Source: Rhodamnia argentea
Taxonomy: Eukaryota > Streptophyta > Magnoliopsida > Myrtales > Myrtaceae
Length of the DNA: 64,000 nt
Assembly: GCF_020921035.1 (NCBI RefSeq)
Contig: NC_063150.1
Coordinates: forward strand, 372,001-436,000
Reading direction: 5' to 3'
Shown here: positions 12,527-23,297 of the stretch, in pieces
How positions within the stretch are numbered: the first letter of the stretch is position 1
How the letters are laid out: each line of letters opens with the position of its first letter
Notes under the pieces: model-generated
Databases searched by the model: none
Told to the model about the DNA's origin: nothing
Seen by the model: only the letters and a program-made list of their open reading frames with translations
Translations under genes and position numbers: made by a program

Positions 12527-13205
12527 GAAAAACTATTAAAAAAGCCCTAAACCTATTGTATTTTTGCTAATTTAGTCCTAAACCTTTTAGTTTGGCCAAT
12601 TGAGTCCTAAACATTTTCACATTTTGCAAATTAAGTCTATTTGGTCAATTTTGACTGAAAATCGCTGACGTGAACAACCACCATCCTACGTTGAACGACA
12701 TTATTTTTTTTGTTATTTATTTTATTTCTATTCTTTTATTTTCCTTCTTTACTTTTTTATTTTTCCTTCCATCGGCCTTAGGTGAGGGCCGCCCTCGCCC
12801 GGGCTGGCAAGGACAACCCTTCGTCGGCCTTCGGGTGAAGGGCGCAATCGCTCGATCTGGCGAATGGCGGCCCTTGCCGGAGGCCGTCGTAGGGAAATTG
12901 GAAAAATAAAAAAAGAAAAGAAAAAACAATAAAAAAACAGTAAAGAAGGAAGATAGAAGAAAAAAAAAAGGTAAAATTAAAAATAAATTAAAATTAAAAT
13001 ATTATTGAAAATTATCCATGTCAACGCCGACCTTGCCATTTAAAATCGCCGAAGTCCACGTCTGTGATTTCTAGTTAAAATTAACCGGATGGACTTAATT
13101 GACAAAACAGAAGAATGTTTAGAGCTCAATTGACAAAATTAAAATGTTTAGGATTGAATTGGCAAAAAGACAATAGGTGTGGAACTTTTTTGAACAATTT
13201 TCCCG
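12527..13205. mobile_element. TIR element, 'AAAAAGTCCTAAACCTATTG' family, copy 1 (with GC-rich core)
   Basis: The ends are inverted repeats: left AAAAAAGCCCTAAACCTATTG, right reverse complement AAAAAAGTTCCACACCTATTG. The repeats extend inward through further 'caattgagtcctaaac' units in opposite orientations. The middle (12780-12900) is a sharply GC-rich module of the form ggtgagggccgccctcgcccgggc. No transposase. Related copies are at 44826-45359, 61429-62082 and 63493-63850. Confidence 0.65.
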
Positions 13206-15733
13206 AGAAAAAGATCGATGGCCTCTTTTATTTTTTTAACCAACAACATTTTTAACACGTGCCAAAAGTTAGAGACACGGAAAAGACTTCGTATTGTCGA
13301 GCATGAAACAATAGAATTCCATCTCCCCTTGATATAATACAAGGATGAGAAAAACAATAACCCAGCAAGAGAGGATTAGGGAAATATTAAAAGCCAACGT
13401 TTACCAAAACATGTCCACGAATCCTACTTCTTCACGTTATATTTTGCGTGGCGTGGCGTGGCGTCGCGAAGAAACCTCAATCATCTTCAAGCATTGTGGG
13501 AGTATTAAATTGACGGCCCCGCTATCCACGCTACATGCATTACTCTAGCGATCAAAAGCTTCTCCAATTGGTCGACAAAATCAAGCCGACATTACTAACA
13601 TTTTTTATATCGAAAAGGGTCTAAGATTTGCCAAGAATGAGGGACCTACAACTCCATTTGTCTTGTGAAAAATAAATAATTTAAAATTTTTTTCTCTAAC
13701 TTTGATCGTTGTCATCGGTTACAGAAATTGAGTCAATAATAAAATATTTTGTTTATTAATAATGACTCACACCTAAACATTTCTTATTGATATTAAGAAA
13801 ATCTTCCATTACCTCTTTCCTAAGAAATGTTAATTCTCAAAATTAGAATAAAATTTTCTGAATCATTAGTCTTCCGTTTGTTCTATCTCTTTACTTTGGC
13901 CATTTCCACCTGTTCACTTTCACTTTCAATTGATTCTTCTCAATTGTGGGGGAATTACGTTGAAAAAGTGGACTTCTTTCCAATGTTTGTATTGTCTGAA
14001 TTCGACTGATTTGATGTGAATATGTGCTCAATCTATCAATATCAGTGTACATGGATTAAGTGTCGGGTTTCGTGTCCTAGCTGGCAAAAGTGATGCCCGA
14101 AAGATCTGCAATGTCGGGTTTGTCATAATGGTTTAAAATTTGCTGATGTGCCTTTCAAGATGAACGGGAGAAACAGGAAACATTTGATGAAATGGCACGT
14201 TGTTATCAGACAACACACAATCGATCCGAGCCTTATTCGTGCTTTTAAATAACATGGTTGAAGAGCCCCCTCACGGAAGAACTAGAGACAGTTGGAGGAG
14301 GACAGCGTCATCCATGCATGTCCTTGAGGTCAATTTTTCCTAGCTTGCAAAGTGCAATTGCAACATTATAGCTATTGCCTCGCATCTCCATTGTTTTGAA
14401 AAATTTGCTGGACAAATTAGTCTCGTTTTGGCGCACTTGTCCGTACTTAGACTCGAGCCTTATCTAGTTGATGAGATCAAGATAGGTCCTAAAGGGGGAA
14501 GAGCCCCCCGTCAACACTGGTTCCGCGGTCTCAAAATGTCGCCTATCCCTTCACGGTGGTTTGGAACTTCTCTTCCTTACATGTGTTATCGGATGTTAAC
14601 AAAAAGAAAGAAGGATTTCTCTAAGGTACATCATCGATGTAAAAATACTTTTTACACAATTCAGTCATGAAATAAAAACTCTCCCACCTGTTAATGGAAT
14701 GAATACAGATGCCAAAATTAAAAAAGTTTAGAGCATGAATCTTGCTTGTATAATGATTTTTTATACCGTCAGTATACCATATAAAATTTCGGAAAAGAAT
14801 GCTGGTGGCTTCGTATGGCCAAGTGATCAGTACTTAATTAATGCGCCTGAAAATGATCAAGTGTTTAAAGTGTAATCATAGGCTATGTTACTTTACGTGA
14901 TTTATAGGTAATTATCACCTTTTGTCAATATGGCTTCAGTTAATATTAGCTCGGACAATGGTAATTTCATTATATTTTTACTGCCGGCTTTGTTTCGTAG
15001 ACCTGGAAACCTATTTTATCCTAGAAAGTTAGAACATGAGTTTCTGTACTTTCAATATTGGGGATCTATGTGTATAAAACTCAAAAGTTTAGGGGCCACC
15101 ACGTGGAATATTAAAACAAAATGGCGTGGCTAGTTCCAACTAAAGTGGGATGCCTTTCTGTTTTCTGAAAAGGTTGTTTATATCGTTTAGAAAAATGACC
15201 GAAGAAAAATATATTGATTATTCATGAAATTATTTAGCTATAAATTATTCTCGACAGTGAGATTATTTTTTTATCAATTTATTATTTCAAGCGCGCGAAA
15301 CAAACGAAATATTAAAGAATCAAATTTTATTTAAGTATCACAGTGTGAAGAGTGTATAGAATTAGATATGTGCTTGCCCCATTCTAGTATTACTATAATT
15401 GAAATGAAAGTAATTTGCACGGAATATTTGTTAAATGTAAATGAGGAACCGATTTTAGATAATTAAATTACGAGTGCCAATGAGTCATTGCGTCACCAGC
15501 AACCATCGCAATCAAACACATCAACATTGAAACTTTAGGATGGCAACTTAAAAGAAAGAAACAATTGATCTTTTCTCAGCGTCTGTCTCCTTTTGCAACT
15601 TTTTACATATGAAGCTACATATTCTGCTGCCTTCTCTACTGTTCCATCAAACATTTGATCAACAAAATAAAGGAAAAAAAATGGAGAACAGACATAGGAA
15701 ATTAAACCCCAATACAATTTGCCATTCACTTTC
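13206..15733. other. Intergenic, AT-rich, no gene seen
   Basis: Small open frames at 13345-13548, 14428-14670 and 14930-15133 show no domain, no splice context and no similarity to other parts of the window. 15215-15310 is an AT-rich stretch of possible MITE origin. Nothing else is supportable. Confidence 0.5.
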
Positions 15734-15967
15734 CTAGTGACCAGGGCCTTGAGGACTAGGCCCTGATTCCAAGCGCTGGAGCCACCAGGACATGCTTTGC
15801 CTCACTTGCTCGGACAGTACAGACGACGAATAAGAAGCCAAGTTGTTCGCTCTCGCAAAATCCTCCGGCAACACCCTCACTGCCTCCGCGCACCGGAGGC
15901 CGAGCAAAGTCACGAAGACAACCAACACGAGCACAATGGGGCCGATCACGGACCTTCGAGCCTCCAT
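15734..15967 (-). CDS. PIP/PIPL-type secreted peptide precursor, copy 1
   Basis: A 77-residue precursor without introns. Residues 1-29 are a signal peptide (VLVLVVFVTLLGL core). A variable region follows that starts RVLPEDFARANNLASYSS, and the C-terminus is SGPSPQGPGH at residues 68-77. The conserved C-terminal SGPSxxGPGH is the hallmark of the plant PAMP-induced peptide (PIP/PIPL) family. In that family the mature peptide is cut from the C-terminus, carries hydroxyproline and is sensed by leucine-rich-repeat kinases such as RLK7 to amplify immunity. The ATG is preceded by a (CT)10 tract in the leader (plus strand 15990-16010) and a TATA box about 100 bases upstream. Its nearest relative is copy 2 at 18905-19138. 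The gene is intact; activity is inferred from the family. Confidence 0.88.
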   Translation of the reverse strand: MEARRSVIGPIVLVLVVFVTLLGLRCAEAVRVLPEDFARANNLASYSSSVLSEQVRQSMSWWLQRLESGPSPQGPGH

Positions 15968-16067
15968 TATCTCCGAAATAATGTAAGTTGAGAGAGAGAG
16001 AGAGAGAGAGTAGTTGAGGGAGGGTTGTAATGTGTTGTGGTGAGGTTGTTGGAAAGAGATGATGGTG

Positions 16068-16077
16068 CATTTATATA
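16068..16077 (-). promoter_or_regulatory. TATA box of PIP-like gene 1
   Basis: TATATAAATG on the minus strand, about 100 bases 5' of the ATG, in a block conserved with the TATA region of copy 2 (19267-19276). Confidence 0.65.
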
Positions 16078-16136
16078 GGGAGGAAGCAGGTGTAGGGTCA
16101 AGCCAAGCTGCTGAGACTAAGGGAGGCTCAAACTCT

Positions 16137-16142
16137 TTGACT
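16137..16142 (+). promoter_or_regulatory. W-box TTGACT in PIP-like promoter 1
   Basis: TTGACT is conserved with the corresponding promoter position of copy 2. A second W-box present in copy 2 (TTGACC at 19361) is changed to TAGACC here (about 16159-16164). Confidence 0.4.
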
Positions 16143-16763
16143 TTGGAGGGATTACGTGTAGACCAAGGAATTTGTAGGCAATATCCCGGAGTCTATACAT
16201 GTGCATCCCAAGTTTGAATATGTCAAAAAAAAAAAAAAATACTCGTGCAATTCTAATTCAAGAAAGTTCATCATAGAACACACATGTTGCTCGTCCAACG
16301 TTGAACGTGCAAGAATGTTGTTACACTTTTGACGGACTTAATATTAATCCTTTATTTGAAAAACCCGATAAAACTTTTTTGTTCAAATGAATTTAGTAAA
16401 TTAATGCTTTTGGTAGCACTGTGAATTGCTCGATTTTGCGACTTTCTTGGGCTCCAGTCCAGCTTGACGTGTTCCATGCCATAGATTCAAAATAAGACAC
16501 TTCTGTCTGAGTCATTTTGCTTTTAAATTATTCCATGGAAAGAAAGAAAAATATACGTTGAAGCTTATGGTCAAGAAAGGATGGTCATGGCTCATGTCAT
16601 CTGGAGGAATCTCCCGTCTCTTTCCCGTATATAGGGAACTCATACGGAACCGTTGATAGCTATAGTCAAAGTGAATTTATCTCATGCACCAAGGCATTAC
16701 ATTTCTCTTTCCGTTTACTTCATGTATATAGAATATATACATACATACACACACATTTAATTT

Positions 16764-17330
16764 TGTCGGTTAAGTGAGTTTAGTTGGTTATGATCGGCAA
16801 TCGGCATGGTTATCGATAAATGTACGATGTAGTTACTGACCATTCCATCAATGACCATAATGTACAGCTTTCAACGACAGTAAAATACAGCCGTCATTGA
16901 GTGACGAAGTGCAGTTGATCAGAGAAAAATGATCGACGAGAGCGCTTCGCGACATGAGTATCAATATCTGCAAAGAAGAATCTACGATTATGTGGAATCG
17001 TTATCGACGAGCAGCAGACGGACATTCAACAAAGTTCGTTGATGGAACGAGCAGCGACTCGGCCAATCTAAATTTGGCCGAGCGTCGGAAGCAATGAGAG
17101 AACATGAGGACAAGGACAACGATCGAGGGCAGGGATACCGAGCGATGGTCGAGTAACCCAATGACCTCGGACGTTGCAACTGTTTATGGGTGAGATAGGC
17201 ATGCGAATAAATGCTGTGCTTAGAAGAATAACTGCTATATATTGAGCGGTTATAAATAAAAGGGATTATTTTATATGGCGGCGTGTAATTATGTAGGGCC
17301 CAACACAATATTCTCGGGTAGACTTTTATC
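16764..17330. other. Inserted segment, possible LTR fragment
   Basis: This sequence lies between PIP copies 1 and 2 and is not shared with the other PIP flanks. It begins with 'tgtcggttaagtgag' after an AC/AT microsatellite and holds GA-rich and TATA-like strings (gttataaataaaaggg near 17240). This resembles a copia LTR, but no partner LTR or target duplication is visible. Confidence 0.25.
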
Positions 17331-17529
17331 TAGTTTTATTTATGTTACTTTGTTTTCGGTTTTTCATCATTTAAGGTCTTTTTACCTTTAAATTCATCTT
17401 ATTTGTCTTTGTTGAACTCCCATCTAAAGTCACCATTGAATTCGTCACGCAAAAGAATCAATAATCAAATTTTTAGTGTAACGATATACATGTAGTATCC
17501 GACCAAAAAATATATAATAGATTTAGGTC

Positions 17530-18640
17530 GTTTTCGGTAATTTTTCCCGAGAAAATTGCAGAGAATTGAGGGGGCTGTACGGTGGAGGGTGGCGAGTGTC
17601 AATAAGCGATCGCGTGGTGGAGTGGTTTACCGGTTACGCCGTGAATTCAACACCACTGCTCGTTCTGGAATTTGTCTTTTCCCCACACCAGGAGAACAAA
17701 TGGCTCGCGCGCTTCCTTCCTGCTTAGAACTCGACAATCTCCAAATAGAATAATTATTCCAATATCCAAACAATATTCAGAAAAGTTTTCACATGACTCT
17801 GTATATGTGCTTCCTGTATTTGCGGGGCCCTTTCCCAAAATATAACATATGAATTTTTGGTAACAAGTATCATCCCCGTCAACATTGAAAATCGACATGT
17901 TTTGGCATGGAAATGTCTGACACAAAAAAAGGGAACAAAATATGGGTACACTAGTTAAATAATTGTGTTGTGCAGCTCCGCGACACCGCCTTCCATGGTA
18001 CCAACCCGAAAATTGAAGTAGCCACACCGACTCCCTAGATCCTGAGGGAGATTGGTAATGACCTTTGATCAATGCCGATTATGGACGATGTCGATGCGTT
18101 TGATTTAAGCTTGTGCTGTCGGATTTTAACTTTGAGACATCTTTAAGTCTAATTCATATCCTTGTTTGGATTGTAACTGTCATATCGATAATACAAGGGC
18201 TGAATACCTTTCACATTTTCCAGTTTCGAGCTTGGTTGTCATATACGAGTGTTTTTTTTTAGAGGGTTGGCATTCATTTGGCGAATTTACGGGAAACACA
18301 TGGACACTGTGCATCATTCAGCAAAGACAAATGAATGTGACAAAAGTGTGTCATAACTTTGTACGTGCGAGATTGGAAACATGCAAAACTTATCTTTTTA
18401 CACTATTAAAGAAACACGGTATTGATTTTTCATTTTTGGCATGTGATGATGTCCATAGAATTTATCCTTCAATCAGAATGTCCAAATCGTGAAAATCTCC
18501 CACCACGTGAATCTTCCCACATCACGACTATCGTTTAAGATTCAATGCATGCTGCGCGTAAACTTTGGGAAGCTCTTCACCAAGAACACTTCAAAGCAAG
18601 ATGATGTTCTCAAGGATTAATTCTTCATGTATTATGATGC
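17530..18640. repeat. Duplicated 3' flank of PIP-like gene 2 (pair with 21890-22920)
   Basis: Segments such as 'gagaattgagg', 'tttaagcttgtgc', 'tgataatacaagg', 'atttcgagct.ggttgtcat' and 'gggaagctcttcaccaagaa' recur in the same order at 21940-22770. The two flanks were therefore copied together with the PIP genes. A 65-residue open frame is partly kept in both (17556-17753; 21906-22103), but I do not recognise it and do not call it a gene. Confidence 0.7.
17615..17654 (+). other. tRNA-like Pol III A/B box pair (SINE or tRNA relic)
   Basis: TGGTGGAGTGG (17615-17625) fits the A-box pattern TRGYNNAGNGG. AATTCAACACC (17644-17654) fits the B-box GGTTCRANNCC except for its first two bases, at tRNA-like spacing. 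A TTTT lies about 20 bases downstream. The paralogous site near 21980-22010 is more degraded. No cloverleaf can be folded with confidence. Confidence 0.3.
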
Positions 18641-18904
18641 CCAAAAGAAGAAGCGAAAGAATTGAATAAAGAGAAGAACGGTATTATTGCTCGTGTTCAC
18701 ATCGTTTCCACTGTATCTTGGTTCACATGAAAATGAAATAAGTAATGAATAAACGGAGTAAAAGGAACAAGAAAAATGTGTCTACTGTATTGCCGTATAC
18801 AAATGAAGCAAAAGCCATGGTGTATCTCGCCCTCTCGTTGCAGGCGAAGCGAGAACGAGCTCGTGGGGATCGCGTGTTGACTCGTGACGGTGGACTGAGT
18901 CGGG

Positions 18905-19138
18905 TCAATGACCGGGGCCACTAGGACTAGGTCCTGATTCCAAGCGCTGGAGCCACCACGACATGCTTTGCCTCACCCGCTCGGACAGCACCGGCGACGA
19001 ATACGATGCCAAGTTGTTCGCTCTCGCGAAATCCTCCGGCAACACCCTCGCCGCCTCCGTGCACCGGAGGCCGAGCAACGCCACGAAGACGACCAACACG
19101 AGCACGATGGTGCCGATCGCGGACCTTCTGGCCTCCAT
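18905..19138 (-). CDS. PIP/PIPL-type secreted peptide precursor, copy 2
   Basis: A 77-residue intronless precursor, very close to copy 1: signal peptide 1-29, RVLPEDFARANNLASYSS, and C-terminal SGPSPSGPGH. The main differences are in the hydrophobic core and one residue of the terminal motif (Ser in place of Gln after SGPSP). A long (CT)24 leader tract lies 24-71 bases before the ATG (plus strand 19162-19209), and the TATA box is at 19267-19276. Two W-box cores lie about 200 bases upstream. The role expected from the family is a secreted damage or immune peptide perceived by a neighbouring cell. The 5' flank is shared with copy 1 and the 3' flank with copy 3. Confidence 0.88.
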   Translation of the reverse strand: MEARRSAIGTIVLVLVVFVALLGLRCTEAARVLPEDFARANNLASYSSPVLSERVRQSMSWWLQRLESGPSPSGPGH

Positions 19139-19160
19139 TATCTCCGAAATACTGCAAGTT

Positions 19161-19161
<1 letters not shown>

Positions 19162-19209
<48 letters not shown>
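19162..19209. repeat. (GA)24 microsatellite in the leader of PIP-like gene 2
   Basis: A perfect 48-base GA run (CT in the transcript). The paralogous position in PIP-like gene 1 (15990-16010) has only 21 bases, so the tract has expanded or contracted since duplication. Confidence 0.95.
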
Positions 19210-19212
<3 letters not shown>

Positions 19213-19266
19213 TTGAGGGAGGGTGGTAATGCGTTGTGGTGAGGTTGTTGGAAAGAGATGAGGGTG

Positions 19267-19276
19267 TATTTATATA
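19267..19276 (-). promoter_or_regulatory. TATA box of PIP-like gene 2
   Basis: TATATAAATA on the minus strand, about 129 bases 5' of the ATG. The extra distance relative to copy 1 is explained by the longer CT tract. Confidence 0.7.
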
Positions 19277-19337
19277 GGAGGGAAGCAGGTGTAGGGTCAA
19301 AGCCAAAATGCTGACGCTGAGGCAAAGCTCAAATACT

Positions 19338-19366
19338 TTGACTTCGGAAGGAATTACGTGTTGACC
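19338..19366 (+). promoter_or_regulatory. Paired W-boxes in PIP-like promoter 2
   Basis: TTGACT at 19338-19343 and TTGACC at 19361-19366, with an ACGTG core between them. Paired W-boxes are typical of WRKY-controlled, elicitor-responsive promoters, which fits the known elicitor induction of PIP genes. Binding is inferred. Confidence 0.45.
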
Positions 19367-19947
19367 AAGAAGCCCGCCTGCAATGTCCCGGCGTCTAGGT
19401 CCGGTCCATACATGCGAATGCTTCCCCGGGTTTGAATATGTCAAAATAACTCTCATGGACAATTTTGATTTAAGGGTATTTATCAAAGATATTTACAAAA
19501 GTATAACATGCATGTCGCTCATCCAAAAATTTCGGATATTTCTACACTTTCGACGAACCTAATATTAGTTCTTTAATTGAATACCCGATTAAGAAAAAAT
19601 TCAAATTAATTCAGTAAACTTTCATGCTTTTGGTAGCACCACGAATTACTCGATTGTTGAGACTTTGCTGGGCTCTAGTCCAGCTTCACGTGTTCCTCGT
19701 AATAGATTCAAGATGGGGCTCTTCTGTCTGAGTCATTTTTTCTTTTAAATTATTCCACGAATAAAAAGGTCACCAAAAAAAAAAAAAAAAGCAAAAGCAA
19801 AAGGTTGAAGCTTATGGTCAAGCAAGGATGGTCACGGCTAACGTGATCTGGAGGAATTTTCTGTCTCCTTCCCGTAAAACGTGGAAAACTAGCATGAAAA
19901 ATCAAAGTGAAGTTATCTTTGTACACAAAGGGCATTACATATCTCTT

Positions 19948-20541
19948 GGATTAATACCGTGAAAAAATCTCAAATTTTATATACTTGTAACAAATTTATT
20001 TCAAACTAGCTTTTGGGTAACCAAAAACTTCAAATCGGCACATGCGTGACACATTTACCGTATATTAGCTTTTATCAAATTTTACCGTGAAATTGCTAAG
20101 TTGGATGTTGCATGACGATAACTCAGTTGACCTGACATGTAGAAGGATAAATTTATATGTGTACATGTACTTTCGATGAAGGAAGGATAACAATTTTCCG
20201 AATATTAGGTTCTATGAACCTAGCTCCACCACTAGTAAAAGGTCTGCTCAACTATGCCCGGAAATCTATCTGTTCATTTCTCGGATTTTCACGTGCACTT
20301 GCCGGATGAACTTAGCTATTGTCACGTGTCATCCAGCTTACCAATTTCACGATAAAATCAATGAAAAGCTAACGTGAATGTGTCATGCGTGTACCAATTT
20401 GAGGTTTTAGGTGACCCAAAAATTAATTTGAAGTAAATTTATCACGGATGTATCAATTTGAACTTTTTAGTGATTCAAAAATTAATTTGAGGTGAATTTG
20501 TTCTTGGTGTACTACTTTGTGATATTTTGTGGTATTAATCC
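19948..20541. mobile_element. MULE-like MITE (GGATTAATACC family) inserted upstream of PIP-like gene 2
   Basis: A 594-base element with long inverted ends: GGATTAATACCGTGAAAAAAT at left and, reversed, GGATTAATACCACAAAATAT at right. It is flanked by a 9-base near-duplication (atatctctt / atttctctt). The paralogous flank of PIP-like gene 1 (16692-16720) reads 'ggcattacatttctctttcc' without the element, which is an empty site. Long TIRs with a 9-base TSD are the signature of Mutator-like elements. No coding capacity. Confidence 0.85.
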
Positions 20542-21198
20542 ATTTCTCTTTCCATTCACTTCATAAATCTCATTTGACATAGAGATTTAATCGCATTGTA
20601 CAACATATACGTAGCATGTTTGTGGAAAAGGAACCACAAATGCAAATTAGTCCAAAGTACCTAGAAAGAAGATATGCTGACTACGAAAAACTGTTTAACC
20701 TAAAAGAGGACAGTTCTTCGGTGGACCAGGTATGTTCTACACAAGAGAAAGCAAACCCAAATCATAAAAATCGCTGTTGTTGCATATATTAAGGGTGAGC
20801 TACCCGTTTTCTAATTAAACTAAAATGCATTGTGTGACATCTACTGTTGTTAATGTTAGCGGACACCCATTTTCCTCTAATTGAGCCATACTTCTCGGAC
20901 TCGGTTGACTAAGGCCATGACCATATCTGAATATCTAGTACGTAATATCTTTATTAAGCATTAGTATTGTACCTAATTCCCACAAAATGTTCACGTGATG
21001 ACATGTCGAATATAATTAGCAATATCTTGTTACTTATAGAAAAAAACATGGCTCCCAATTGATCGACTTAGTTTATTTTCGCATGCAGCACAAGCTTTGC
21101 ATTTGCGTATAAATCTGGATAAACCGCGTCCACATGCTCTATCCTCTTTCCGAAATCTAGGCTTTTTTTTTTTGTGCCAAAATCTAAGTTTTAAATGC
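20542..21198. other. Intergenic, no gene seen
   Basis: AT-rich sequence between two elements of the GGATTAATACC family. I see no open frame with features. Confidence 0.5.
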
Positions 21199-21800
21199 AC
21201 GATTTTCATGAAAAACCCCAAACTAATATATTTGCGATAAATTTACCCAAACTATTTTTTTGACTATGAAAAACTCAAAATTAGTACATTTGTGGCAAGT
21301 TTACTTCAAACTATTAATTTTAATACAAAAATCCTAAACTGGTACATCTATATTGAATTTATCATAAATTAATTTTTTGACCACGAAAAATTTCAAATTG
21401 GTACATCTGTTACCTAAAAAAAAAATTAAACTGGTACACTTGTGACAAATATAACCTTCGTTAATTTTCGTTAAATTGGATTAATACCCCAAAAAATCCC
21501 TAAACTAATATACTTGTGATAAACATAGGTCTTAAATTGGTACCCCTATCAATTGCCAAGTTTCTTTCAACTCAATAATTTGACAAGAAAATTTAATAAA
21601 AGGTAAATTTGTCACAGGTGTGCCATTTTGGGGTAAATTTGTCACAAGTATACCAATTTAGGATTTTTCGTGGAAAAAAAAAATCATTTGGACTAAATTT
21701 GTCGCAAGTGTTTTAGTTAGGAGTTTTTGGTGGTCAAAAAGTTAGTTTGGGATAAAATTGTCATATGTCCACCGGTTTGGAGTTTTTTGCGATACTAATC
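21199..21800. mobile_element. GGATTAATACC-family TIR element, decayed copy
   Basis: This stretch repeats the family phrases ('aaaactggtacactt.tgacaaat', 'gggtaaatttgtcacaagtataccaattt') in opposite orientations in its two halves. It starts 'cacgattttcatgaaaaac' and ends 'ttttttgcgatactaatc', which are decayed versions of the TIRs. Its order suggests internal rearrangement or nesting, since a further 'ttaataccccaaaaaat' lies near 21482. Confidence 0.6.
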
Positions 21801-21889
21801 TTTTTCTATATCTGACATCTTCATTTATTTTTTATTTTTATTTTTCTCCTTTTCTTTTGGTAGGTAAGGCAGATTCAGTTCAGACCAAG

Positions 21890-22920
21890 AAAAATAATAG
21901 AATTTTTGGGGAAACATATGGGAGCTTTTTTAGCGGGAAAGTTGCAGAGAATTGAGGAAGGGGTGGCGTACGGTGGAGCTGTCGACCGGTTGCGCCTTGG
22001 ATTTAACACCACTGGGATTGTCATTGTCTTTTCCCCTCCCCCAAAACAACCAATGGCTAGCGCTCTTCGTGCCTGCTTAGAACTTAAAGGAGTCCTCATA
22101 TAGAGGAATTATTTTTATAATTCGAAAAAAATATTCAGAAAAGTTTCGCATGACTTTGAATATTGATATAAATAAGAAACCAAAAGTAGTTTGTTTATAA
22201 TAAACGTCGCGAGCCTTTTCAAGAAAAGTCCGGTAACAGATAAGTGTCGTTGTGTCGACACAAAAAATTAACGTGTTTGATGTGGACATGTTGATACGAA
22301 ATAAGAGAATAGAAAATGGGTACACTAGTTAAAGAATTGCGTAGCACTGCTTCGCAAAGCCAACTTCTAGTGGTACTAACTTGAAAAATGAAGTAGTCAC
22401 AAAGACTCTTTAGATCCCGGTGGCCTTGATCGACGCCAATTCGTTTGGTTTAAGCTTGTGCCGTTATATTTTAACTTTTATGCATCTTTTAAGTCTTATT
22501 CATATTCCATTCTGGACTGTAATCGTCTTATTGATAATACAAGGCCTGCATATATTGTTTGTTTCTATTTGCCAATTTCGAGCTCGGTTGTCATTGATGA
22601 GTGCTTTTTTTAGAGGATTGGCATCGACAAATTTACATAACAAAAGTGCATTACAACCTTATGCGTACGATTGGACCAAAAAAAAAAAAAAAAAACCTTA
22701 TGCGTACGAGATTGGAAAGCTTTCTTTGAACAATGTCTAAATGCTGCACGTCTACTTTGGGAAGCTCTTCACCAAGAAGACTTCAACGGATTGGCGTTTT
22801 AAGTTTATGAATATAAGGAGCGTTTAGGACCCGTTGTCAAGCAATGTGGGAAAGTAACAATTCGTAAGGATCGACTGTTCATATATTATCATGCACTAAA
22901 CAAGAATAAAGAGAAACGAA
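21890..22920. repeat. Duplicated 3' flank of PIP-like gene 3 (pair with 17530-18640)
   Basis: Collinear with the 3' flank of PIP-like gene 2. It has drifted considerably, with many indels and an inserted A run at 22679-22695. Confidence 0.7.
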
Positions 22921-23081
22921 AGAATTGAATAAATATAGGAACGTTATTATTGCCCGTGTTTACAACCGTTTCCACATCTTGATTCACAAAGAGAATGGAA
23001 AAGTAACGAATAAAAATAATACGACAGAAACAACAAAAACGATTGTCTTCTGGTTTCTGTATTGCTGGTACAACTGTGAAG

Positions 23082-23297
23082 CTAGTGACCGGGGCCTCTC
23101 GGACTTGGCCCGGAAGCCAGGCGCTCGAGCCAGCAAGCCACGGTGGTTCTCGCCCTCTCGTAAGCTGCCGACGAGTACGTGGCAAGGTTGTTTTCCCTCG
23201 CGAAATCCTCCGGCAAAGCCCGCGCCGCCTCCACCCCAAAATGGCTCGCAACGGTCGCGAGAACGAGCAGAACAATCACGAACTTGCAGAAATTCAT
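23082..23297 (-). CDS. PIP/PIPL-type secreted peptide precursor, copy 3 (diverged)
   Basis: A 71-residue intronless precursor with a signal peptide (residues 1-24, KFVIVLLVLATVASHFGVEA), then RALPEDFARENNLATYSSA and a C-terminal SGPSPRGPGH at residues 62-71. It keeps the family architecture and spacing but differs from copies 1 and 2 at most positions of the signal peptide and middle region, so it is the oldest branch of the array. A minus-strand TATATATA (23399-23407) lies about 100 bases 5' of the ATG. The Arg in the terminal motif may give a different mature peptide specificity. The gene looks functional. Confidence 0.88.
   Translation of the reverse strand: MNFCKFVIVLLVLATVASHFGVEAARALPEDFARENNLATYSSAAYERARTTVACWLERLASGPSPRGPGH

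Noticed and set aside
15535-15729. Minus-strand open frame directly after PIP-like gene 1
   Set aside because: It falls in the probable 3' UTR, is not conserved behind copies 2 and 3, and has no motif.
17556-22103. Paired 65-residue open frames in the PIP 3' flanks (17556-17753 and 21906-22103)
   Set aside because: They lie in a duplicated non-coding flank, differ by indels that change the frame, have no signal peptide or domain, and overlap a tRNA-like relic.
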